From: Hydractinia symbiolongicarpus
Lineage: Eukaryota; Cnidaria; Hydrozoa; Anthoathecata; Hydractiniidae
DNA length: 64,000 bases
Direction: 5' to 3'
Assembly (NCBI RefSeq): GCF_029227915.1
Contig: NC_079888.1
Location: 10,525,001 to 10,589,000, forward strand
Below the pieces are notes generated by a model. It saw only the letters and a list, made by a program, of their open reading frames with translations, ran no database searches and was not told the DNA's origin. A program made the translations under genes and the position numbers. This document shows positions 21,704 to 34,153 of the stretch, piece after piece; the first letter of the stretch is position 1, and every line of letters begins with the position of its first letter.

Positions 21704-22610
21704 ATGAACTTTTACGACCTAATAAAGGCCTTACACATAAATCACGCCATTCAACGTGCCTGCGCAGGTTTCCAACAGAGTGTTCGCTTCACTCCCATTG
21801 GACTACGACCTTCCAAGTCGTTTTCCAGTGCGCCATTGTCCTATAACACCGTCAACTACGTTTACAGGCAATTAAAGGCAACGATATAGCCTTTTACGCC
21901 TAATAAAAGCCTTACACATAAATCACGTGCTTCCACGTGCCTGCGCAGGTTTCCAACAGAGTAGTAGCTCCACTCTCATTGGACTACGACGTGTGAAATC
22001 ATTTTCCATTGCGTCAATGCTTTATAACACCGTGAACTCCATTTATAGGCCTTTATAGGCTGTGATGTAGCCTTTTACGGCTAATAAAGGCCTCACACAT
22101 AAATCACGTGGTTCCAAGCCGATGCGAAGGTTCCCAACGGTTTAGTCCTTCCACTCTGAATGGTCTACGTCGTCCTAAGTCGTTTTCCAGGGCGCCATTG
22201 TCTTATAACACTGTGAACTTCGTTTACAGCCCCTTAAATGCTGTTATATGACCTTTTACGGCCTAATAAAAGCCTTACATGTAAACTACATGGTTCCTCG
22301 CGCCTGCACAGGTTCCCATCGGTCTAGTCCTTCGAATCTCAATGGACTACGACGTGTGAAATCATTTTCCATTGCGTCAATGCTTTATAACACCGTGAAC
22401 TCCATTTATAGGCTTTCAAACGCTGTCATATGACCTTTTACGGCCTAATAAAGACGTTACACATCAATCACGCCGTTCCACGTGCCTGCAAAGGTTTCCA
22501 ACGGTCTAGTCCTTCCACTCTCAATAGACTGCATCGTCCCAAGTCGTTTTCCAGTGCGCCATTGTCCTATAACACCGTCAACTACGTTTACAGGCAATTA
22601 AAGGCAATGA
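21704..22610 (+). repeat. HOR copy 3, shortened
   Basis: Starts in the same phase but follows 15535-16441 (offset 6169), so it represents only the start of the second HOR half. It changes to GACATGG near 22610, where copy 1 reads GATATAG, and leaves the HOR. Confidence 0.87.
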
Positions 22611-23760
22611 CATGGCCTTTTACGCCTAATAAAAGCCTTACACGTAAATCACGTGGTTCTACGAGCCTGCGCAGGTTTCCAACAGAGTAGTAGCTCCACT
22701 CTCATTGGACTACGACGTTCCAAGTCGTTTTCCAGGGCGCCATTGTCTTATAACACCAACAACTACGTTTAAAGAACTTTAAAGGCTGTTATGTGACCTT
22801 TTACGGAATCATAAAGGCCTTACACATAAACTACGTGGTTCCACGTGCCTGTTCAGGTTTCCAACGGTCCAGTCTTTTCGCTCTCAATGGACTACGACAT
22901 TCAATGTCGTTTTCCAGGGCACCATTGCCTTATAACACCCTGAACTACGTTTACAGACCTTTAAATACTAATATATGTCCTTTTACAGCCTCGTAAAGAC
23001 CCTACACACACACTACGTGGTTCCACGTGCCTGTGCAGGTTTCCAACTGTCTAGTCCTTCCAATCTCAATGGACTACGACGTGTGAAATCATTTTATATT
23101 GCGCCAATGCTTTATAACACCGTGAACTCCATTTACAGGCCTTTAAAGGCTTTTATATGACCTTTTACGGCCTAATAAAAGCCTTACATGTAAACTACAT
23201 GGTTCCTCTCGCCTCCGCAGGTTTCCAACGGTCTAGTCTTTCCACTGTCAGTGGACTACGACGTTCCATGCCGTCTGCCAGTGCACCATTGCTTAATAAC
23301 ACCGTGAACTCCATTTACAGGCTTTTAAAGGCTATTATATGACCTTTACGGCCTAATAAAGGCCTTACACATAAATCCCGCCGTTCCACGAGCCTGCGCA
23401 GGGTTCCAACGGTCTAGTCCTTCCACTCTCAATAGACTGCGTCGTCCCAAGTCGTTTTCCAGTGCGCCATTGTCCTATAACACCGTCAACTACGTTTACA
23501 GGCATTTAAAGGCTGCGATGTAGCCCTTTGCGCTTAATAAAAGCCTTACATGTAAAATACATGGTTCCTCGCGCCTGCACAGGTTCCCAACTGTCTAGTT
23601 CATCCAATCTCCACGGACTGGGATGTCCCAAATCGTTTTCCAGTGCGCCATTGTCCTATAACACCGTCAACTACGTTTACAGGCAATTAAAGGCAACGAT
23701 ATAGCCTTTTACGCCTAATAAAAGCCTTACACATAAATCACGTGCTTCCACGTGCCTGCG
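22611..23760 (+). repeat. Mixed satellite monomers related to 0.2-0.8 and 4.5-5.1 kb
   Basis: Units at 22793, 22975 and 23157 match those at 4557, 4739 and 4921 (offset 18236). The units at 23338 and 23519 match 418 and 598. The monomer at 23338 has lost one T (GACCTTTACGG). The stretch looks like a junction between copies of two separate array segments. Confidence 0.88.
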
Positions 23761-24121
23761 CAGGTTTCCAACAGAGTAGTAGCTCCACTCTCATTGGACT
23801 ACGACGTTCCAAGTCGTTTTCCAGGGCGCCATTGTCTTATAACACCAACAACTACGTTTAAAGAACTTTAAAGGCTGTTATATGACCTTTTACTGAATCA
23901 TAAAGGTTACACATAAACTACGTGGTTCCACGTGCCTCCGCAGGTTTCCAACGGTCAAGTCTTTCCACTGTCAGTGGACTACGACGTTCCAAGTCGTTTT
24001 CCAGGGCGCCATTGACTTATAACACCGTCAACTACGTTTACAGGCAATTAAAGGCAACGATATAGCCTTTTACGCCTAATAAAAGCCTTACACGTAAATT
24101 ACGTGGTTCAACGAGCCTGCG
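23761..24121 (+). repeat. Dimer duplication, copy 1 (361 bp)
   Basis: Two monomers repeated immediately at offset 361 (24122-24482). The joining monomer, from about 24062, begins like the one at 24423 (GTTCAACGAG) and continues like the one at 23701 (CCAACAGAG), switching within GCCTGCGCAGGTTTC. Confidence 0.9.
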
Positions 24122-24482
24122 CAGGTTTCCAACAGAGTAGTAGCTCCACTCTCATTGGACTACGACGTTCCAAGTCGTTTTCCAGGGCGCCATTGTCTTA
24201 TAACACCAACAACTACGTTTAAAGAACTTTAAAGGCTGTTATATGACCTTTTACTGAATCATAAAGGTTACACATAAACTACGTGGTTCCACGTGCCTCC
24301 GCAGGTTTCCAACGGTCAAGTCTTTCCACTGTCAGTGGACTACGACGTTCCAAGTCGTTTTCCAGGGCACCATTGACTTATAACACCGTCAACTACGTTT
24401 ACAGGCAATTAAAGGCAATGATATAGCCTTTTACGCCTAATAAAAGCCTTACACGTAAATTACGTGGTTCAACGAGCCTGCG
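24122..24482 (+). repeat. Dimer duplication, copy 2
   Basis: Second copy of the 361 bp dimer. It ends at the palindrome near 24477, after which the parental TCTAACGGTC sequence continues. The related region at 7.7-8.2 kb has this dimer only once. Confidence 0.9.
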
Positions 24483-24964
24483 CAGGTTTCTAACGGTCTA
24501 GTCTTTCCACTCTTAATAGACTGCTTCGTCCCAAGTTGTTTTCCAGTGCGCCATTGTCCAATAACACCGTCAACTACGTTTATAGGCAATTAAAGGCAAT
24601 GATATAGCCTTTTACGCCTAATAAAAGCCTTACACATAAATCACGTGGGTCTACGTAACTACGCAGGTTTCCAACAGAGTAGTAGCTCCACTCTCATTGG
24701 ACTACGACGTTCCAAGTCGTTTTCCAGGGCGCCATTGTCTTATAACACTGTGAACTTCGTTTACAGCCCCTTAAATGCTGTTATATGACCTTTTAAGGCC
24801 TAATAAAAGCCGTACATGTAAACTACATGGTTCCTCGCGCCTGCACAGGTTCCCATCGGTCTAGTCCTTCGAATCTCAATGGACTACGACGTGTGAAATC
24901 ATTTTCGATTGCGTCAGTGCTTTATAACACCGTGAACTCCATTTATAGGCCTTTATAGGCTGTG
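24483..24964 (+). repeat. Satellite monomers matching 8.16-8.64 kb
   Basis: Continuous with the dimer and parallel to 8161-8640 at offset about 16321. It shares uncommon variants such as GTGGGTCTACG, CTTTTAAGGCC and TTTTCGATTG. It leads into the second seven-monomer HOR domain. Confidence 0.88.
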
Positions 24965-26234
24965 ATGTAGCCTTTTACGGCTAATAAAGGCCTCACACAT
25001 AAATCACGTGGTTCCAAGCCGATGCGAAGGTTCCCAACGGTCTAGTCCTTCCACTCTGAATGGTCTACGTCGTCCTAAGTCGTTTTCCAGGGCGCCATTG
25101 TCTTATAACACTGTGAACTTCGTTTACAGCCCCTTAAATGCTGTTATATGACCTTTTAAGGCCTTATTAAAAGCCGTACATGTAAACTACATGGTTCCTC
25201 GCGCCTGCACAGGTTCCCATCGGTCTAGTCCTTCGAATCTCAATGGACTACGACGTGCGAAATCATTTTCGATTGCGTCAATGCTTTATAACACCGTGAA
25301 CTCCATTTATAGGCTTTCAAACGCTGTCATATGACCTTTTACGGCCTAATAAAGACGTTACACATCAATCACGCCGTTCCACGTGCCTGCAAAGGTTTCC
25401 AACGGTCTAGTCCTTCCACTCTCAATAGACTGCATCGTCCCAAGTCGTTTTCCAGTGCGCCATTGTCCTATAACACCGTCAACTACGTTTACAGACAATT
25501 AAAGGCAACGATATAGCCTTTTACGCCTAATAAAAGCCTTACACATAAATCACGTGCTTCCACGTGCCTGCGCAGGTTTCCAACAGAGTAGTAGCTCCAC
25601 TCTCATTGGACTACGACGTTCCAAGTCGTTTTCCAGGGCGCCATTGTCTTATAACACCAACAACTACGTTTAAAGAACTTTAAAGGCTGTTATATGACCT
25701 TTTACTGAATCATAAAGGTTACACATAAACTACGTGGTTCCACGTGCCTCCGCAGGTTTCCAACGGTCAAGTCTTTCCACTGTCAGTGGACTACGACGTT
25801 CCAAGTCGTTTTCCAGGGCGCCATTGACTTATAACACCGTCAACTACGTTTACAGGCAATTAAAGGCAATGATATAGCCTTTTACGCCTAATAAAAGCCT
25901 TACACATAAATCACGTGGGTCTACGTAACTACGCAGGTTTCCAACAGAGTAGTAGCTCCACTCTCATTGGACTACGACGTTCCAAGTCGTTTTCCAGGGC
26001 GCCATTGTCTTATAACACTGTGAACTTCGTTTACAGCCCCTTAAATGCTGTTATATGACCTTTTAAGGCCTAATAAAAGCCGTACATGTAAACTACATGG
26101 TTCCTCGCGCCTGCACAGGTTCCCATCGGTCTAGTCCTTCGAATCTCAATGGACTACGACGTGTGAAATCATTTTCGATTGCGTCAATGCTTTATAACAC
26201 CGTGAACTCCATTTATAGGCCTTTATAGGCTGTG
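24965..26234 (+). repeat. Seven-monomer HOR (second domain), copy 1 (1270 bp)
   Basis: Monomer starts at 24965, 25147, 25331, 25513, 25694, 25874 and 26056. The start unit (GATGTAGCC with GCCGATGCGAAGG) recurs at 26235 and 27506. It is related to the seven-monomer HOR at 8.5-11.3 kb. The spacer monomer at 25147 has an extra T in GGCCTTATTAAAAG. Confidence 0.9.
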
Positions 26235-27505
26235 ATGTAGCCTTTTACGGCTAATAAAGGCCTCACACATAAATCACGTGGTTCCAAGCCGATGCGAAGG
26301 TTCCCAACGGTCTAGTCCTTCCACTCTGAATGGTCTACGTCGTCCTAAGTCGTTTTCCAGGGCGCCATTGTCTTATAACACTGTGAACTTCGTTTACAGC
26401 CCCTTAAATGCTGTTATATGACCTTTTAAGGCCTAATAAAAGCCGTACATGTAAACTACATGGTTCCTTGCGCCTGCACAGGTTCCCATCGGTCTAGTCC
26501 TTCGAATCTCAATGGACTACGACGTGTGAAATCATTTTCGATTGCGTCAATGCTTTATAACACCGTGAACTCCATTTATAGGCTTTCAAACGCTGTCATA
26601 TGACCTTTTACGGCCTAATAAAGACGTTACACATCAATCACGCCGTTCCACGTGCCTGCAAAGGTTTCCAACGGTCTAGTCCTTCCACTCTCAATAGACT
26701 GCATCGTCCCAAGTCGTTTTCCAGTGCGCCATTGTCCTATAACACCGTCAACTACGTTTACAGACAATTAAAGGCAACGATATAGCCTTTTACGCCTAAT
26801 AAAAGCCTTATACATAAATCACGTGCTTCCACGTGCCTGCGCAGGTTTCCAACAGAGTAGTAGCTCCACTCTCATTGGACTACGACGTTCCAAGTCGTTT
26901 TCCAGGGCGCCATTGTCTTATAACACTGTGAACTTCGTTTACAGCCCCTTAAATGCTGTCATATGACCTTTTACGGCCTAATAAAGACGTTACACATCAA
27001 TCACGCCGTTCCACGTGCCTGCAAAGGTTTCCAACGGTCTAGTCCTTCCACTCTCAATAGACTGCATCGTCCCAAGTCGTTTTCCAGTGCGCCATTGTCC
27101 TATAACACCGTCAACTACGTTTACAGACAATTAAAGGCAACGATATAGCCTTTTACGCCTAATAAAAGCCTTATACATAAATCACGTGCTTCCACGTGCC
27201 TGCGCAGGTTTCCAACAGAGTAGTAGCTCCACTCTCATTGGACTACGACGTTCCAAGTCGTTTTCCAGGGCGCCATTGTCTTATAACACTGTGAACTTCG
27301 TTTACAGCCCCTTAAATGCTGTTATATGACCTTTTACGGCCTAATAAAAGCCTTACATGTAAACTACATGGTTCCTCGCGCTTGCACAGGTTCCTATCGG
27401 TCTAGTCCTTCGATTCTCAATGGACTACGACGTGTGAAATCATTTTCCATTGCGTCAATGCTTTATAACACCGCAAACTCCATTTATAGGCCTTTATAGG
27501 CTGTG
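26235..27505 (+). repeat. Seven-monomer HOR (second domain), copy 2 (1271 bp)
   Basis: Same length and boundary monomers as copy 1, but two inner monomers differ. Copy 1 has the CTGAATCATAAAGG unit and its neighbour at 25694-26055; this copy has a second version of the CCTGCAAAGG dimer (26600-26962 repeated as 26963-27325). Dimer content has been exchanged while unit length stayed the same. Confidence 0.88.
26600..27325 (+). repeat. Tandem dimer pair (2 x 363 bp)
   Basis: 26600-26962 and 26963-27325 appear nearly identical. Each holds a CCTGCAAAGG monomer followed by a GATATAGCC monomer with CTTATACAT. The join is at GCTGTCATATGACC near 26955, where the upstream neighbour context (CCCCTTAAATGCTG) comes from a different monomer. 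Confidence 0.9.
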
Positions 27506-28168
27506 ATGTAGCCTTTTACGGCTAATAAAGGCCTCACACATAAATCACGTGGTTCCAAGCCGATGCGAAGGTTCCCAACGGTCTAGTCCTTCCACTCTGA
27601 ATGGTCTACGTCCTCCTAAGTCGTTTTCCAGGGCGCCATTGTCTTATAACACTGTGAACTTCGTTTACAGCCCCTTAAATGCTGTTATATGACCTTTTAA
27701 GGACTAATAAAAGCCGTACATGTAAACTACATGGTTCCTCGCGCCTGCACAGGTTCCAATCGGTCTAGTCCTTCGAATCTCAATGGATTACGACGTGTGA
27801 AATCATTTTCGATTGCGTCAATGCTTTATAACACCGTGAACTCCATTTATAGGCTTTCAAACGCTGTCATATGACCTTTTACGGCCTAATAAAGACGTTA
27901 CACATCAATCACGCCGTTCCACGTGCCTGCAAAGGTTTTCAACGGTCTAGTCCTTCCACTCTCAATAGACTGCATCGTCCCAAGTCGTTTTCCAGTGCGC
28001 CATTGTCCTATAACACTGTCAACTACGTTTACAGACAATTAAAGGCAACGATATAGCCTTTTACGCCTAATAAAAGCCTTATACATAAATCACGTGCTTC
28101 CACGTGCCTGCGCAGGTTTCCAACAGAGTAGTCCCTCCACTCTGAATGGTCTACTTCGTCCTAAGTCG
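27506..28168 (+). repeat. Seven-monomer HOR (second domain), copy 3 (partial)
   Basis: Follows the same order for about three and a half monomers. The monomer beginning near 28054 is a mosaic of three subtypes (CTTATACAT front, AGTCCCTCCACTCTGAATGG middle, CCATTGCGTCAATGC end). It hands over to the block A sequence near 28169. Confidence 0.86.
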
Positions 28169-31100
28169 TTTTCCATTGCGTCAATGCTTTATAACACCGT
28201 GAACTCCATTTATAGGCTTTTAAACGCTGTCATATGACCTTTTACGGCCTAATAAAGACGTTACACATCAATCACGCCGTTCCACGTGCCTGCAAAGGTT
28301 TCCAACGGTCTAGTCCTTCCACTCTCAATAGACTGCATCGTCCCAAGTCGTTTTCCAGTGCGCCATTGTCCTATAACACCGTCAACTACGTTTACAGGCA
28401 ATTAAAGGCAATGATATAGCCTTTTACGCCTAATAAAAGCCTTACACGTAAATCACGTGGTTCTACGAGCCTGCGCAGGTTTCCAACAGAGTAGTAGCTC
28501 CACTCTCATTGGACTACGACGTTCCAAGTCGTTTTCCAGGGCGCCATTGTCTTATAACACCAACAACTACGTTTAAAGAACTTTAAAGGCTGTTATATGA
28601 CCTTTTACAGAATCATAAAAGTTACACATAAACTATGTGGTTCCACGTGCCTCCGCAGGTTTCCAACGGTCAAGTCTTTCCACTGTCAGTGGACTACGAC
28701 GTTCCAAGTCGTTTTCCAGGGCGCCATTGTCTTATAACACCGTCAACTACGTTTACAGGCAATTAATGGGCAATGATATAGCCTTTTACGGCTAATAAAG
28801 GCCTCACACGTAAATTACGTGGTTCCACGAGCCTGCGCAGGTTTGCAACAGTGTAGTCCTTCCACACTCAATAGACTGCGTCGTCCCAAGTCGTTTTCCA
28901 GTGCGCCATTGTCCTATAACACCGTCAACTACGTTTACAGGCAATTAAAGGCAATGACATGGCCTTTTACGCCTAATAAAAGCCTTACACATAAATCACG
29001 TTGTTCTACGTGCCTGCGCAGGTTTCCAAAAGAGTAGTAGCTCCACTCTCCTTGGACTACGACGTTCCAAGTCGTTTTCCAGGGCGCCATTGTCTTATAA
29101 CACCCTGAACTACGTTTACAGACCTTTGAATACTAATATATGTCCTTTTACAGCCTCGTAAAGACCCTACACACACACTACGTGGTTCCACGTGCCTGCG
29201 CAGGTTTCCAACTGTCTAGTCTTTCCAATCTCAACGGACTACGACGTGTGAAGTCATTTTCCATTGCGTCATGCTTTATAACACCGTGAACTCCATTTAC
29301 AGGCCTTTAAAGGCTGTTATATGAACTTTTACGACCTAATAAAGGCCTTACACATAAATCACGCCATTCCACGTGCCTGCGCAGGTTTCCAACAGAGTAT
29401 TCGCTTCACTCCCATTGGACTACGACCTTCCAAGTCGTTTTTCAGGGCGCCACTGTCTTATAACACCGTCAACTACGTTTACAGGCATTTAAAGGCTGCG
29501 ATGTAGCCTTTTACCGCCTAATAAGGGCCTTACACGTAAATCACGTGGTTCCACGTGCCTGCACAAGTTCCAACAGAGTAGCCCCTCCACTCTGAATGGT
29601 CTACCTAGTCCTAAGTCGTTTTCCAGTGCGCCATTGTCCTATAACACTGTCAACTACGTTTACAGGCAATTAAAGGCAACGATATAGGCTTTTACGCCTA
29701 ATAAAAGCCTTACACATAAATCACGTTGTTCTACGTGCCTGCGCAGGTTTCCAACAGAGTAGTAGCTCCACTCTCATTGGACTACAACGTTCCAAGTCGT
29801 TTTACAGGGCGCCATTGTCTTATAACACTGTGAACTTCGTTTACAGGCCTTTAAAGGCTGTTATATGACCTTTTACGGCCTAGTAAAAGCCTTACATGTC
29901 AACTACATGGTTCCTCGCGCCTGCACAAGTTCCCAACTGTCTAGTCCATCCAATCTCAACGGACTGGGATGTCCCAAATCGTTTTTCAGTGCCCCATTGT
30001 CTTATAACACCAACAACTACGTTTAAAGAACTTTTAAGGCTGTTATGTGACCTTTTACGGAATCATAAAGGCCTTAAACATAAACTACGTGGTTCAACGT
30101 GCCTGTTCAGGTTTCCAACGGTCCACTCTTTCCGCTCTCAATGGACTACGACATTCAATGTCGTTTTCCAGGGCACCATTGCCTTACAACACCCTGAACT
30201 ACCTTTACAGACCTTTAAATACTAATATATGTCCTTTTACAGCCTCGTAAAGACCCTACACACACACTACGTGGTTCCACGTGCCTGCGCAGGTTTCCAA
30301 CTGTCTAGTCTTTCCAATCTCAACGGACTACGACGTGTGAAGTCATTTTCCATTGCGTCATGCTTTATAACACCGTGAACTCCATTTACAGGCCTTTAAA
30401 GGCTGTTATATGAACTTTTACGACCTAATAAAGGCCTTACACATAAATCACGCCATTCCACGTGCCTGCGCAGGTTTCCAACAGAGTATTCGCTTCACTC
30501 CCATTGGACTACGACCTTCCAAGTCGTTTTTCAGGGCGCCACTGTCTTATAACACCGTCAACTACGTTTACAGGCATTTAAAGGCTGCGATGTAGCCTTT
30601 TACCGCCTAATAAGGGCCTTACACGTAAATCACGTGGTTCCACGTGCCTGCACAAGTTCCAACAGAGTAGCCCCTCCACTCTGAATGGTCTACCTAGTCC
30701 TAAGTCGTTTTCCAGTGCGCCATTGTCCTATAACACTGTCAACTACGTTTACAGGCAATTAAAGGCAACGATATAGGCTTTTACGCCTAATAAAAGCCTT
30801 ACACATAAATCACGTTGTTCTACGTGCCTGCGCAGGTTTCCAACAGAGTAGTAGCTCCACTCTCATTGGACTACAACGTTCCAAGTCGTTTTACAGGGCG
30901 CCATTGTCTTATAACACTGTGAACTTCGTTTACAGGCCTTTAAAGGCTGTTATATGACCTTTTACGGCCTAGTAAAAGCCTTACATGTCAACTACATGGT
31001 TCCTCGCGCCTGCACAAGTTCCCAACTGTCTAGTCCATCCAATCTCAACGGACTGGGATGTCCCAAATCGTTTTTCAGTGCCCCATTGTCTTATAACACC

Positions 31101-34100
31101 AACAACTACGTTTAAAGAACTTTTAAGGCTGTTATGTGACCTTTTACGGAATCATAAAGGCCTTAAACATAAACTACGTGGTTCGACGTGCCTGTTCAGG
31201 TTTCCAACGGTCCAGTCTTTCCGCTCTCAATGGACTACGACATTCAATGTCGTTTTCCAGGGCACCATTGCCTTACAACACCCTGAACTACCTTTACAGA
31301 CCTTTAAATACTAATATATGTCCTTTTACAGCCTCGTAAAGACCCTACACACACACTACGTGGTTCCACGTGCCTGTGCAGGTTTCCAACTGTCTAGTCC
31401 TTCCAATCTCAACGGACTACGACGTGTGAAATTATTTTCCATTGCGCCAATGCTTTATAACACCGTGAACTCCATTTACAGGCCTTTAAAGGCTTTTATA
31501 TGACCTTTTACGGCCTAATAAAAGCCTTACATGTAAACTACATGGTTCCTCTCGCCTCCGCAGGTTTCCAACGGCCTAGTCCTTCCAATCTGAACGGACT
31601 AGGATGTCCCAAGTCGTTCTCCAGTGCGCCATTGTCTTATAACACCAACAACTACGTTTAAAGAACTTTAAAGGCTGTTATATGACCTTTTACGGAATCA
31701 TAAAGGCGTTACACATAAAGTACGTGGTTTCACGGGTCTGTGCAAGTTGCCAACGGTCTAGCTCTTCCAATCTCAAAGGACTACGACGTCCCAAATCTTT
31801 TTCTAATGCGCCAATGCCTTATAACACCCTTTACTACTTGTGCAGGCGTCTAAAAGCTGTAATACGGTGTTTTACGCCCTTGGAAAGGCCTTACACGTAT
31901 GTTACGTGGTTCCACGTGCCTGCTCAGGTTTCCAACGGTCTAGTCTTTCCGCTCTCAATGGACTACGACGTTCAATGTCGTTTTCCAGTGCACCATTGCC
32001 TTATAACACCCTGAACTACGTTTACAGACCTTTAAATACTAATATATGTCCTTTTACAGCCTCGTAAAGACCCTACACACACATTACGTGGTTCCACGTG
32101 CCTGTGCAGGTTTCCAACTGTCTATTCCTTCCAATCTCAACGGACTACGACGTGTGAAATCATTTTCCATTGCGCCAATGCTTTATAACACCATGAACTC
32201 CATTTACAGGCCTTTAAAGGCTGTTATATGAACTTTTACGACCTAATAAAGGCCTTACACATAAATCACGCCATTCCACGTGCCTGCGCAGGTTTCCAAC
32301 AGAGTATTCGCTTCACTCCCATTGGACTACGACCTTCCAAGTCGTTTTCCAGTGCGCCATTGTCCTATAACACCGTCAACTACGTTTACAGGCAATTAAA
32401 GGCAACGATATAGCCTTTTACGCCTAATAAAAGCCTTACACATAAATCACGTGCTTCCACGTGCCTGCGCAGGTTTCCAACAAAGTAGTAGCTCCACTCT
32501 CATTGGACTACGACGTTCCAAGTCGCTTTCCAGGGCGCCATTGTCTTATAACACCAACAACTACGTTTAAAGAACTTTAAATTGCTGTTATATGACCTTT
32601 TACAGAATCATAAAGGTTACACATAAACTACGTGGTTCCACGTGCCTCCGCAGGTTTCCAACGGTCAAGTCTTTCCACTGTCAGTGGACTACGACGTTCC
32701 AAGTCGTTTTCCAGGGCGCCATTGTCTTATAACACCGTCAACTACGTTTACAGGCAATTAAAGGCAATGATATAGCCTTTTACGCCTAATAAAAGCCTTA
32801 CACATAAATCACGTGGGTCCACGTAACTGCGCAGGTTTCCAACAGAGTAGTAGCTCCACTCTCATTGGACTACGACGTTCCAAGTCGTTTTCCGGGGCGC
32901 CATTGTCTTATAACACTGTGAACTTCGTTTACAGCCCCTTAAATGCTGTTATATGACCTTTTACGGCCTAATAAAAGCCTTACATGTAAACTACATGGTT
33001 CCTCGCGCCTGCACAGGTTCCCATCGGTCTAGTCCTTTGAATCTCAATCGACTACGACGTGTGAAATCATTTTCCATTGCGTCAATGCTTTATAACACCG
33101 TGAACTCCATTTATAGGCCTTTATAGGCTGTGATGTAGCCTTTTTCGGCTAATAAAGGCCTCACACATAAATCACGTGGTTCCAAGCCGATGCGAAGGTT
33201 CCCAACGGTCTAGTCCTTCCACCCTGAATGGTCTACGTCGTCCTAAGTCGTTTTCCAGGGCGCCATTGTCTTATAACACTGTGAACTTCGTTTACAGCCC
33301 CTTAAATGCTGTTATATGACTTTTTACGGCCTAATAAAAGCCTTACATGTAAACTACATGGTTCCTCGCGCCTGCACAGGTTCCCATCGGTCTAGTCCTT
33401 CGAATCTCAATGGACTACGACGTGTGAAATCATTTTCCATTGCGTCAATGCTTTATAACACCGTGAACTCCATTTATAGGCTTTTAAACGCTGTCATATG
33501 ACCTTTTACGGCCTAATAAAGACGTTACACATCAATCACGCCGTTCCACGTGCCTGCAAAGGTTTCCAACGGTCTAGTCCTTCCACTCTCAATAGACTGC
33601 ATCGTCCCAAGTCGTTTTCCAGTGCGCCATTGTCCTATAACACCGTCAACTACGTTTACAGGCAATTAAAGGCAATGATATAGCCTTTTACGCCTAATAA
33701 AAGCCTTACACGTAAATCACGTGGTTCTACGAGCCTGCGCAGGTTTCCAACAGAGTAGTAGCTCCACTCTCATTGGACTACGACGTTCCAAGTCGTTTTC
33801 CAGGGCGCCATTGTCTTATAACACTGTGAACTTCGTTTACAGGCCTTTAAAGGCTTTTATATGACCTTTTAACGGCCTAATGAAAGCCTTACACGTAAAC
33901 TACATGGTTCCTCGCGCCTGCACAGGTTCCCAACTGTCTAGTCCATCCAATCTCAACGGACTGGGATGTCCCAAGTCGTTTTCCAGTGCGCCATTGTCTT
34001 ATTACACCAACAACTACGTTTAAAGAACTTTAAAGGCTGTTATATGACCTTTTACTGAATCATAAAGGTTACACATAAACTACGTGGTTCCACGTGCCTC

Positions 34101-34153
34101 CGCAGGTTTCCAACGGTCTAGTCTTTCCACTGTCAGTGGACTACGACGTTCCA
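28169..34153 (+). repeat. Large block A (~6.0 kb)
   Basis: Corresponds to block B (37418-41951) at offset 9248-9249, then 8159, then 7798. The two offset steps are a 1089 bp six-monomer duplication present only here, and 361 bp (two monomers, about 32592-32952) absent from block B. A one-base gain (AATGGGCAATG, near 28766) is private to A. The end, near 34153, coincides with a 7 bp deletion in its last monomer. Confidence 0.9.
29139..31316 (+). repeat. Six-monomer tandem duplication in block A (2 x 1089 bp)
   Basis: 29139-30227 repeats as 30228-31316 at offset 1089, including the shared shortened GCGTCATGC variant. The copies differ at a few sites, for example GGTTCAACG near 30090 against GGTTCGACG near 31180, and CCACTC against CCAGTC. 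Block B holds one copy only, and it matches the second copy (GGTTCGACG at 39340). Confidence 0.9.
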
